A stretch of 9,437 bases of DNA from an uncultured bacterium (GCA_903881205.1 CAIRSC010000053.1:1-9437); one strand, 5' to 3'; shown: positions 1 to 5,631, numbered from the stretch's first letter. Notes: generated by a model from the letters alone, not told the origin. Translations and numbers: made by a program.

Positions 1-804
1 TACGTGATTTCAGCATTTTTGGTAAAACAGAATTGGCCTTTGATACTGCATTCCACGCTATTGCCGCATATTTCGCTGACCAAAGACTACGTCCTCAATA
101 TTGCAGCGTTCCTGGGGACGACGATATCGCCGTATCTTTTCTTCTGGCAGGCTGATGAGGAAGTGGAGGATGAGATTGTACGCGGAGAGATGTCGAATAT
201 TGGCGAAGGTACGCCCAATATTACCGGCGAGGATGTTTCGCGTATGCGCGCCGACACCATCGTCGGTATGTTCTTCTCGAACTTTGTCACATTCTTTATT
301 CTCGTGACGGTCGCTTCTACGCTTGGTGCGGCGGGGATACATCACATTGCAACAGCCGCCGATGCGGCGAGCGCGCTGCGGCCCGTGGCGGGCAACTTCG
401 CCTTCTTCCTTTTCACACTCGGCATCATCGGTACGGGACTGCTCGCGATACCGGTGCTCGCCGGATCGGCCGGATATGCCGTCGCTGAAGCGATGCAGTG
501 GAAGATGGGACTCGGCAAACAGTTTGGGCAAGCGCGAGGATTCTATGTCGTAATTTGGCTCGCAACGCTCGTCGGCGTGCTCGTCAATATGACCTCGATC
601 GCTCCGATGACGATGCTCTACTATTCGGCGATGCTCAATGGCGTGCTCGCGCCGCCGCTGATGGTGCTGATTCTCCTGATGGCGAATGATCCGCGCGTGA
701 TGGGCGAGCGCGTGAATGGTCGAGTGTCTAACATTCTCGGTTGGACCATAACGCTCATCATGGGAGTGGTGGGCCTCGGCGTCATTGCAGCGCTCTTTAT
801 ATGA
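1..804 (+). CDS. NRAMP-like divalent metal transporter, C-terminal part (partial at window start)
   Basis: Membrane transporter of the NRAMP (SLC11) superfamily, which moves divalent metals across the cytoplasmic membrane. The frame is already open at base 1 (TAC GTG ATT), so the gene begins upstream; the GTG at 4 is only the first possible start in the window. About 267 residues remain, with roughly six hydrophobic segments. The stretch around residues 35-50, with the motif GTTISPYLFFWQ, aligns with NRAMP transmembrane helix 6, where classical Mn/Fe transporters carry MPH. Here the motif reads SPY, so the metal-binding methionine is missing. A loop rich in acidic residues (DEEVEDE) follows, as in a broad bacterial NRAMP-related subfamily. 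It ends in TGA at 802-804, overlapping the HD gene by four bases, which implies co-translation. Family assignment is firm; substrate (Mn, Fe, Mg or other) cannot be read from the sequence. Confidence 0.85.
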   Translation, partial: YVISAFLVKQNWPLILHSTLLPHISLTKDYVLNIAAFLGTTISPYLFFWQADEEVEDEIVRGEMSNIGEGTPNITGEDVSRMRADTIVGMFFSNFVTFFILVTVASTLGAAGIHHIATAADAASALRPVAGNFAFFLFTLGIIGTGLLAIPVLAGSAGYAVAEAMQWKMGLGKQFGQARGFYVVIWLATLVGVLVNMTSIAPMTMLYYSAMLNGVLAPPLMVLILLMANDPRVMGERVNGRVSNILGWTITLIMGVVGLGVIAALFI

Positions 805-1451
805 CCGTGCAAGATGTGTTTGAGCACTATCGGATCATGCCGATCTTGCAGCTCCATCAGCTGCGCGTTGCCGCCGTGGGCAAGACGACCTGCGATCATT
901 TCGACCGGGCACTCGACATGCAATCGGTGACGCTGGCGTGTCTTTTCCACGACATGGCGAATATCATCAAATCAGATCTGTCGGTATTTCCTGAGGCGCT
1001 CGAGCCAAAGGGTCGCGAGTATTGGGAGGGGGTAAAAAAGGAGTTCATTGAGCAGTACGGCAAGAGTGAGCATCACGCGGCACTTGCGATTGCACACGAG
1101 ATCGGACTGTCGGAATCGGTCATTCGATTGATCGACGGTATCGGATTTTCTCAGCTCGAAAATACGCGCGATCGCGGCTCTTTTGAATTGAAAATCGTGG
1201 AGTACAGCGATTGCCGCGTGAGTCCGCATGGGGTCACTTCCATGGATGCGCGACTGGAAGATGCGAAGGTGCGTTATGCCAATAAATTCAGTGATATGCC
1301 GGAAGCTCCTGAGCGATTCAATGAATTGCTCCAAGCGGCGCATGATGTCGAGCGGCAGATCTTCACTCATACCGATATACGACCCGAGGAACTCACCGAG
1401 CAGGTGCTCAGACCGATCGCCGAGACGCTTCGCGAGTATAAAATCACGTGA
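801..1451 (+). CDS. HD-domain phosphohydrolase, substrate unknown
   Basis: A 216-aa soluble protein of the HD superfamily, metal-dependent phosphohydrolases acting on nucleotides or phosphorylated signals. Visible ligands are H19 (in LHQLRVAAV), the H50-D51 pair (LFHDMANI) and D136 (VEYSDCRV). A His pair at 90-91 in SEHHAALAIAHEIG is also typical of the helical HD core. An open frame extends upstream to 741, but that stretch lies inside the transporter gene. The ATG at 801 overlaps the transporter's stop as ATGA, and the protein sequence from there resembles an HD fold from the first helix, so I chose it. No SD is needed if translation is coupled. It probably forms an operon with the transporter, but the pairing does not reveal its substrate. 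Ends in TGA. Confidence 0.85.
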   Translation: MTVQDVFEHYRIMPILQLHQLRVAAVGKTTCDHFDRALDMQSVTLACLFHDMANIIKSDLSVFPEALEPKGREYWEGVKKEFIEQYGKSEHHAALAIAHEIGLSESVIRLIDGIGFSQLENTRDRGSFELKIVEYSDCRVSPHGVTSMDARLEDAKVRYANKFSDMPEAPERFNELLQAAHDVERQIFTHTDIRPEELTEQVLRPIAETLREYKIT

Positions 1452-1472
1452 TAGTATCGGTGGGTCGCTTAC

Positions 1473-1488
1473 GGAAACTATCGTTTCC
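1473..1488 (+). repeat. Perfect 6-bp inverted repeat, GGAAAC-TATC-GTTTCC
   Basis: A short hairpin with a four-base loop located 22 bases after the HD gene's stop. No T-run follows (TAAGTTACC), so it is not a typical intrinsic terminator. It may stabilise the 3' end of the HD transcript or simply be a chance structure. Confidence 0.4.
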
Positions 1489-1519
1489 TAAGTTACCGAG
1501 AAAGGGTACTTGCCTACGT

Positions 1520-1535
1520 AAGCCCCAACGGGCTT
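1520..1535 (+). terminator. Possible weak terminator hairpin, AAGCCC-CAAC-GGGCTT
   Basis: A perfect 6-bp arm hairpin with four-base loop and three T residues at its 3' edge (TTTCG). It sits between the HD gene and the intron-containing tRNA gene. The T tract is too short for a confident intrinsic terminator call. It could instead be a transcript-stability structure. Confidence 0.35.
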
Positions 1536-1553
1536 TCGTCGGCGGCGCTCGAA

Positions 1554-1579
1554 AAAAGTGAAAATGAATTTTCACTTTT
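1554..1579 (+). terminator. 12-bp perfect AT-rich inverted repeat ending in TTTT
   Basis: Arms 1554-1565 (AAAAGTGAAAAT) and 1568-1579 (ATTTTCACTTTT) are exact complements with a two-base centre. The structure ends in TTTT 11 bases before the tRNA. It resembles an intrinsic terminator but has an AT-rich stem. It could end the upstream operon, or act as a processing or structural element in the tRNA leader. It is symmetric enough to work on both strands. Confidence 0.45.
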
Positions 1580-1590
1580 GATTCTCGCTT

Positions 1591-1852
1591 GCCGACGTAG
1601 CTCAGTTGGTAGAGCACGTCCTTGGTGGGCCGCAATCCCTGCCCATTGAAGCGGTAACGTCTCAATGAATCCCGAATTACGGTCAATATCCGAAAGGACA
1701 AGACCGTGGCGATAGATAGAGATATTTGTCGCCCGAACGACTGACAAGGGTCTCCCTATGGGAGAAAGATACAGTCTAGCCCTCTCGTATAGTTGAAGGG
1801 GAGGTGTAAGCGAAGGACGAGGTCATCGGTTCAATCCCGATCGTCGGCTCCA
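1591..1852 (+). tRNA. tRNA-Thr(GGU) interrupted by a group I intron
   Basis: The exons are 1591-1626 and 1813-1852, giving a 76-nt mature tRNA. The acceptor arms GCCGACG and CGTCGGC pair perfectly. The D arm is GCTC/GAGC. The anticodon stem CGTCC/GGACG encloses the joined loop TTGGTAA with anticodon GGT at 1624-1626. The T arm is ATCGG/CCGAT with loop TTCAATC. CCA is encoded at 1850-1852 after a U discriminator. The joined anticodon loop CTTGGTAAGG matches the standard bacterial tRNA-Thr(GGU) loop as I remember it from E. coli. The intron lies between positions 36 and 37, after a U and ending in G, as group I splicing requires. The last base is shared with the start codon of the downstream gene. 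Without splicing this gene would look like a broken tRNA. Confidence 0.93.
1627..1812 (+). ncRNA. Group I self-splicing intron (186 nt, no ORF)
   Basis: The core can be folded by eye. P4 is ACGGTC 1679-1684 with GACCGT 1702-1707. P5 is TCC/GGA capped by GAAA (1689-1698). P6 is GGCGA 1708-1712 with TCGCC 1729-1733, stacked directly on P4. P7 is GACTG 1739-1743 with CAGTC 1772-1776. P8 is TCTCCC/GGGAGA (1751-1765). J8/7 is AAGATA (1766-1771), the usual group I sequence. P9 is CCTCTC 1781-1786 with GGGGAG-type bases 1799-1804. P3 is weaker, CCC 1671-1673 with GGG 1748-1750. P1 joins the 5' exon UUGGU and intron GGGC with GCCCATTGA at 1641-1649. The intron ends in G (1812). There is no room for a homing endonuclease, so any present mobility would be passive. 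The size is near the lower limit for the class. Confidence 0.9.
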
Positions 1853-2469
1853 TGAAAAATCTCGCCACCGGGCGTGGATACGTGTTCTCTTTCACGCTCG
1901 CATATATCGTGCTCTTCAGTATCGGATTTATGTACGGCGGTGATTATGAATTCGCCATTTACACCGTTGTCATGTTCGCGGCACTCATCGTGACCGCGCT
2001 GATCGCGCGCGATACGAATGCACCACATGGCTTTCTCTGGACGCTATCGCTTATGGGCGTACTTCATATGCTCGGCGGCGGTGTTCATGTGAACGGCGAT
2101 CGACTGTATGGGTACCGCATTGTAGACATCTACACATCCGCCACTGATCCCGGATTAGTGATATTCAAATACGACCAACTCGTGCACCTCGTCGGCTATG
2201 CGGTGATCGCTGTATCGATTCACTACGTACTGCGTCGTGCGGCACCGAGTCTCGGTGTGTTGGCGGGCGCGACACTTTCGATCCTTGCCGCAATGGGGAT
2301 CGGCTCGATCAATGAGCTCGGCGAATTTTCGACGGTGATCTTGTTGCCGAGCACCGGCGTCGGAGACTATTCCAACACCATGCTCGATCTTCTCTCAAAT
2401 ACGATTGGCGCGATCGTCGGCGTGATCTGCTTCGAAGCATGGGCACGTTTGAAAAAACGCTCCGAATAG
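1852..2469 (+). CDS. YjdF/DUF2238-like multi-pass membrane protein
   Basis: A 205-aa integral membrane protein with about six hydrophobic segments (near residues 10-27, 31-51, 62-78, 106-128, 134-150 and 178-196). The middle and C-terminal parts carry polar residues within membrane segments: KYDQLVHLVGY, INELGEF and YSNTMLDLLSNTIGA. This layout resembles the DUF2238/YjdF group, distantly VanZ-like, whose function is unknown. The chosen ATG shares its A with the tRNA's CCA end, and there is no SD. If cleavage after CCA removes that base, translation must start from uncut precursor or from a later codon; the next in-frame ATG is codon 27, which would remove the first membrane helix. The gene ends in TAG and is followed 25 bases later by the second tRNA-Thr, so it is sandwiched between two Thr tRNAs. 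Confidence 0.75.
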   Translation: MKNLATGRGYVFSFTLAYIVLFSIGFMYGGDYEFAIYTVVMFAALIVTALIARDTNAPHGFLWTLSLMGVLHMLGGGVHVNGDRLYGYRIVDIYTSATDPGLVIFKYDQLVHLVGYAVIAVSIHYVLRRAAPSLGVLAGATLSILAAMGIGSINELGEFSTVILLPSTGVGDYSNTMLDLLSNTIGAIVGVICFEAWARLKKRSE

Positions 2470-2494
2470 CGTAGGATTTGCAGCGAACACAAAA

Positions 2495-2570
2495 GCCACC
2501 TTAGCTCAGCTGGTAGAGCAACTCATTCGTAATGAGTAGGTCCCCGGTTCAAATCCGGGAGGTGGCTCCA
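2495..2570 (+). tRNA. tRNA-Thr(CGU)
   Basis: Intact 76-nt tRNA with encoded CCA. The acceptor stem is GCCACCT/AGGTGGC, the D arm GCTC/GAGC, and the anticodon stem ACTCA/TGAGT with loop TTCGTAA (anticodon CGT at 2528-2530). The T arm is CCCGG/CCGGG with loop TTCAAAT. There is no intron, although its anticodon loop also ends in U36-A37. It reads ACG codons and complements the GGU tRNA upstream. Confidence 0.96.
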
Positions 2571-2577
2571 AATAACA

Positions 2578-2610
2578 AAGGGCGCCCGTGGCGGCGCCCT
2601 TCTATTTTTT
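2578..2610 (+). terminator. Intrinsic terminator after tRNA-Thr(CGU)
   Basis: Nine-base-pair GC-rich stem, AAGGGCGCC (2578-2586) with GGCGCCCTT (2593-2601), six-base loop, then a run of six T residues at 2605-2610. It ends the tRNA/membrane-protein transcript. It lies 10 bases from the 3' end of the convergent Nudix-like gene and may also serve it, although the minus-strand U tract is poor. Confidence 0.9.
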
Positions 2611-2620
2611 GACCAGAATG

Positions 2621-3019
2621 TCACTGACGCAACTTCAGGATCATATCTCGGTGAAGTGATCGCAGTCCGATCGTATCCAACTCACTCAGTGTGCACGTGG
2701 CTACGGCGTGTCCGCGCGGACCGGCCTCTTTGAGCTTCGCGAACGCACCACTCTTGCACACAGCAAGATACAGATGGCACACCTTGTCATCGCTCGTCGC
2801 TTTTGCTCCAAAGGTGATAAGAGACGGATCGATGTGCAGGCCTGCCTCTGCGTGAAGTATCCCAGCAGCCTTCTCGAGGAGATCCTCCATCGGAACGAGC
2901 TTTCCGGGGAACCCCCACTGAGTCTGCTGACGTCGCACTAGGAGAACATGCTGGCCAGCAATGGCCGCCACAAGTACACGCACTTTGGTCCTTACAGTCG
3001 GTTCATTGACATTCGTCAT
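2621..3019 (-). CDS. Nudix-fold protein with degenerate catalytic box
   Basis: A 132-aa protein with the Nudix hydrolase layout: an opening strand (VRVLVAAIAGQHVLLVRR), a WGFPG turn at 35-39, and then the box. The consensus is GX5EX7REUXEEXGU. Here G39, E45, E58 and G60 are kept, but the Arg is G53, the first Glu of RE is I54 and the first Glu of EE is A57. The usual metal-binding cluster is therefore largely lost. It may be a binding or regulatory Nudix-fold protein, or an enzyme with altered chemistry; active hydrolysis is doubtful. The frame is intact and has a good start: minus-strand ATG at 3019 with GGGAG (3027-3031) seven bases upstream. It is divergent from prfB. Ends in TGA. Confidence 0.8.
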   Translation of the reverse strand: MTNVNEPTVRTKVRVLVAAIAGQHVLLVRRQQTQWGFPGKLVPMEDLLEKAAGILHAEAGLHIDPSLITFGAKATSDDKVCHLYLAVCKSGAFAKLKEAGPRGHAVATCTLSELDTIGLRSLHRDMILKLRQ

Positions 3020-3046
3020 GAGCTCGCTCCCTTTGCTCGTGCAACC

Positions 3047-3052
3047 ATAATA
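3047..3052 (-). promoter_or_regulatory. Candidate -10 box (TATTAT) for the Nudix-fold gene
   Basis: Read on the minus strand, TATTAT matches the consensus at five of six bases. It would start RNA near 3040, giving a leader of about 20 nt that contains the GGGAG SD. I see no convincing -35 element at the normal distance. Confidence 0.45.
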
Positions 3053-3079
3053 CGGACGAATAAAGAATCAAGCCGCGTT

Positions 3080-3088
3080 TGTTATACT
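3080..3088 (+). promoter_or_regulatory. Extended -10 promoter of prfB (TGT TATACT), leaderless spacing
   Basis: TG at 3080-3081, one base, then TATACT at 3083-3088. Exactly six bases separate the box from the ATG at 3095, so the expected transcription start is the A of the ATG itself. No -35 element and no SD are visible, in line with an extended -10 promoter producing a leaderless mRNA. Confidence 0.7.
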
Positions 3089-3094
3089 GCCCCC

Positions 3095-3991
3095 ATGACA
3101 AAAGAGGCCATAGAAGCCCGCATAGCGGAGATCGAAGCGGCGATGGCCGAGGCCGATTTCTGGACCGATAAGGATAAGGCGCAGACTATTCTTAAAGAGT
3201 ATCAAGATCTCAAGGTCAAACTTGAGGGTGGCGAGAGCTACGACAAGAGCGATGCTCTGGTCTCTATCATTTCAGGTGCCGGCGGGGATGATGCCGAAGA
3301 TTTCTCGCGTATCCTGTTCGAAATGTATTCGAAGTTCGTCGCCCGCAAAGGGTGGCGTTCGTCGCTGCTATCGTCGAATGAGAATTCGCTCGGTGGGTAT
3401 CGCAGCGTTTCCTTCGAAGTCTCCGGATCGGGTGCTTACGGCACGCTCAAGCGCGAAGCAGGAGTACATCGGCTCGTGCGCATGTCCCCGTTCAATTCCG
3501 CAGGGAAGCGGCAGACGTCATTCTCGCTCGTCGAAGTATTGCCCAAGATCCCGGATGCTGGTGAGATGCGCATTCCGGATAAGGATCTCGAGATCGCGAT
3601 CGCCCGGTCCGGCGGCCCCGGAGGACAGAACGTGAACAAGCGCGAAACGGCGGTCCGCATGACCCATATACCCACCGGAGTCGCCGTACACGTGACCAGT
3701 GAACGCTCACAGGCGCAGAATAAGGAAAAGGCGCTCGAACTCATCCGCGGCAAGCTCTATAAGATGCGCGAAGCAGATGAAGCACGTCAGGCTAAAGGAC
3801 TCGCCATGGCGTCGACCAACAAGATCGAATGGGGAAGTCAGATCCGCTCGTATGTATTGCATCCGTACCAGCTCGTGAAGGATCATCGCACCGAACACGA
3901 ACGCCGCGATGTCGAAGGAGTGCTCGAGGGCGACATTCAATCGTTTATAGATGCAGAAAAGGGCTTGGATGCTATATCAAATGGGGTATAA
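3095..3991 (+). CDS. prfB: Peptide chain release factor 2 (short form)
   Basis: Class I release factor that recognises UAA and UGA in the ribosomal A site and triggers peptide release. The SPF tripeptide (131-133, HRLVRMSPFNS) marks RF2 rather than RF1. The peptidyl-transferase motif is GGQ at 176-178 (RSGGPGGQNVNK), and the C-terminal WGSQIRSYVLHPYQLVKDHRT block is typical. At 298 residues it is much shorter than E. coli RF2 (365). The N-terminal helical domain lacks the first helix region and about 45 residues before SGAGGDDAEDF. The open frame continues upstream to 2948, but that part overlaps the Nudix gene. The ATG at 3095 has a leaderless promoter and gives a protein that aligns from its start. 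There is no programmed frameshift site (CTTTGA) in this gene, unlike many prfB genes. It heads the ftsEX-pyrG series. Confidence 0.95.
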   Translation: MTKEAIEARIAEIEAAMAEADFWTDKDKAQTILKEYQDLKVKLEGGESYDKSDALVSIISGAGGDDAEDFSRILFEMYSKFVARKGWRSSLLSSNENSLGGYRSVSFEVSGSGAYGTLKREAGVHRLVRMSPFNSAGKRQTSFSLVEVLPKIPDAGEMRIPDKDLEIAIARSGGPGGQNVNKRETAVRMTHIPTGVAVHVTSERSQAQNKEKALELIRGKLYKMREADEARQAKGLAMASTNKIEWGSQIRSYVLHPYQLVKDHRTEHERRDVEGVLEGDIQSFIDAEKGLDAISNGV

Positions 3992-3992
3992 T
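3987..3992 (+). promoter_or_regulatory. Consensus -10 box (TATAAT) of ftsE, overlapping the prfB stop
   Basis: A perfect TATAAT whose bases 3989-3991 are the TAA stop codon of prfB. It predicts transcription from about 3999, seven bases before the ftsE ATG. No SD lies between. A -35 element is not evident. Confidence 0.55.
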
Positions 3993-4005
3993 GTAATCCG
4001 TTGCC

Positions 4006-4689
4006 ATGATCTATTTCGATAAAGTCACTAAAATTTATTACGACGGTGCGCCGCCAGCCGTAGCAGACATCAATCTCTCCATAGAACCGGGCGAATTCGT
4101 CTCCATCGTCGGGCACAGCGGCGCCGGCAAGACGACACTGCTCAAGATGCTCTTTGCTGAGGTCATTCCGACCGAGGGCTCTGTCTACTTCGGATCGCGC
4201 CAGATCTCAGAACTCTCCAAGAATGATCTCCTCAAGTTGCGGCGCAATATCGGCACAGTCTTTCAAGACTTCCGCCTGCTCTCCACTAAAAATGTATACG
4301 AAAATATCGCATTCGCGCTCGAGGTAGCGGGGAAGAGCGATGAGGATATTCAGGCTGATGTGCCCCACGTGCTCGATTTGGTGGGCCTTGCCGACAAGAT
4401 CTGGAGTTTCCCGCATGAGCTTTCCGGCGGCGAGCAGCAGCGCGTCGCGATCGCGCGTGCGATCGTGAATCAGCCCGACGTCCTCATTGCCGACGAGCCG
4501 ACCGGCAACCTCGATCCGATCAATACGCACGACGTGGTGGAAATCCTCAAGAAGATCAATGACCTCGGTACCACCGTCCTGCTTACGACCCACAACAAGT
4601 CGGTCGTGGATTCGGCAGGCCGACGCGTGGTTACGATGGATCAGGGGCGCATCGTTCGCGACGACAAACAGGGCAAATACGTAATGTAA
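4006..4689 (+). CDS. ftsE: Cell division ATP-binding protein FtsE
   Basis: A 227-aa ABC ATPase that pairs with FtsX at the cytoplasmic membrane and drives conformational control of peptidoglycan hydrolases at the division site. All nucleotide-binding elements are visible: Walker A GHSGAGKTT (36-44), Q-loop Q87 (TVFQDF), signature LSGGEQQ (139-145), Walker B VLIADEP with E164, D-loop NLD (168-170) and H-loop H196 (TTHNK). The length is normal for FtsE, and the C-terminal tail is short. The start follows prfB by 14 bases, has no SD, and has its own TATAAT box, so it may be made both from prfB readthrough and from a near-leaderless transcript. ftsX follows after nine bases. Confidence 0.95.
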   Translation: MIYFDKVTKIYYDGAPPAVADINLSIEPGEFVSIVGHSGAGKTTLLKMLFAEVIPTEGSVYFGSRQISELSKNDLLKLRRNIGTVFQDFRLLSTKNVYENIAFALEVAGKSDEDIQADVPHVLDLVGLADKIWSFPHELSGGEQQRVAIARAIVNQPDVLIADEPTGNLDPINTHDVVEILKKINDLGTTVLLTTHNKSVVDSAGRRVVTMDQGRIVRDDKQGKYVM

Positions 4690-4698
4690 ACTAGTGGT

Positions 4699-5628
4699 AT
4701 GTCATTCTGGGTAACAAGCAAACGAGTCGCTCGATACGGATTGGCCGGATTCGTTCGCAACGGCTTCGTGTCGCTCGCGGCGGTCCTCATTATGACGATC
4801 ACACTCTTCGTGGTCGCCGGGCTCATCATCGCGGGAGCGGCGCTGAGCTCCACGCTCAAACAAGTCACTCAGACTGTCGATGTGACGGTGTACTTCCTGC
4901 CTACCGCCACTCAGTCACAGGTGAATGACATCCAGCAGTCGCTCGAGGCGCTCCCTGAGGTGTCTCACGTGGCCTACGAGAGCCCAGAGCAGGCACTTGC
5001 CCAATTCAAAGATGTTCACAAAGATGATCAGCTCCAGCTTCAGGCTCTCGATCTCGTCGACGGTAATCCATTCGGCCCAGCGCTCGAAGTGAGCGCAAAA
5101 GAGATTTCGCAGTATGAGAGTATTGCCAACTACCTGACCACACAGCAGCAGAGCGGCACCGGCTCGGGCGCGGTCATCGACAAGGTGAATTTCTACCAGA
5201 ATAAGACCGCGATCGACCGACTCACCAATATCATCGATACCTCGCGTCGGCTCGGGCTCGTGGTCGCCATCATCCTCGCGCTCGCGTCACTACTCATCTC
5301 GTTCAATACGATCCGGCTCGCGATCTACACCTCGCGCGATGAGATCGGTGTGATGAATCTCGTGGGCGCTGGGCACTGGTACGTGCGAGGCCCCTTTATG
5401 ATCGCTGGTGTGCTCTATGGCGTCGTCGCGGGTATCACGGTACTCCTGCTGTTGTATCCGATCACGCTGTGGCTCGGCCCCGGCTCCGAGCATTTCCTGG
5501 TCACATTCAATGTGTTCAGATACTACACCAGCTCGTTCCCAATGATATTCCTCGTGGTTATGGGATCGGGGATCGCACTGGGGGCACTGTCGAGTTATTT
5601 AGCAGTTCGCAGATATTTACGCGCATAA
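4699..5628 (+). CDS. ftsX: Cell division protein FtsX
   Basis: A 309-aa permease-like partner of FtsE. It has a short cytoplasmic N-terminus (RVARYGLAGFVRNG), membrane helix 1 around 23-48, and an extracytoplasmic domain of about 130 residues that normally contacts hydrolases or their activators. Three further helices follow near 184-205, 229-254 and 278-303. The cytoplasmic loop TSRDEIGVMNLVGAG is the conserved segment that couples to the ATPase. The length agrees with the family. There is no SD before the ATG. A TAAACT sequence (4687-4692), which includes the ftsE stop, lies exactly six bases upstream, but as a -10 box it is weak. The order ftsE-ftsX is the usual one. Ends in TAA. Confidence 0.95.
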   Translation: MSFWVTSKRVARYGLAGFVRNGFVSLAAVLIMTITLFVVAGLIIAGAALSSTLKQVTQTVDVTVYFLPTATQSQVNDIQQSLEALPEVSHVAYESPEQALAQFKDVHKDDQLQLQALDLVDGNPFGPALEVSAKEISQYESIANYLTTQQQSGTGSGAVIDKVNFYQNKTAIDRLTNIIDTSRRLGLVVAIILALASLLISFNTIRLAIYTSRDEIGVMNLVGAGHWYVRGPFMIAGVLYGVVAGITVLLLLYPITLWLGPGSEHFLVTFNVFRYYTSSFPMIFLVVMGSGIALGALSSYLAVRRYLRA

Positions 5629-5631
5629 CAT

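Noticed and set aside
58..531. 157-residue minus-strand open frame
   Set aside because: It lies antisense to the well-supported transporter. Its composition (many Arg, His, Glu) is that of a reverse-frame shadow, with no visible SD or domain.
741..800. Upstream extension of the HD-protein frame to an ATG at 741
   Set aside because: It would overlap the transporter gene by more than 60 bases, and the added residues show no HD-family character. The ATGA overlap at 801 is a standard coupled start.
1444..1747. Minus-strand open frames across the tRNA and intron
   Set aside because: They are antisense to a structured RNA gene with no start signals and no protein-family features. The intron has no homing endonuclease on either strand.
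2948..3094. Upstream extension of the prfB frame to 2948
   Set aside because: It overlaps the Nudix-fold gene and its SD on the other strand. The extra residues do not resemble RF2 domain 1, and a good promoter with leaderless spacing precedes the ATG at 3095.
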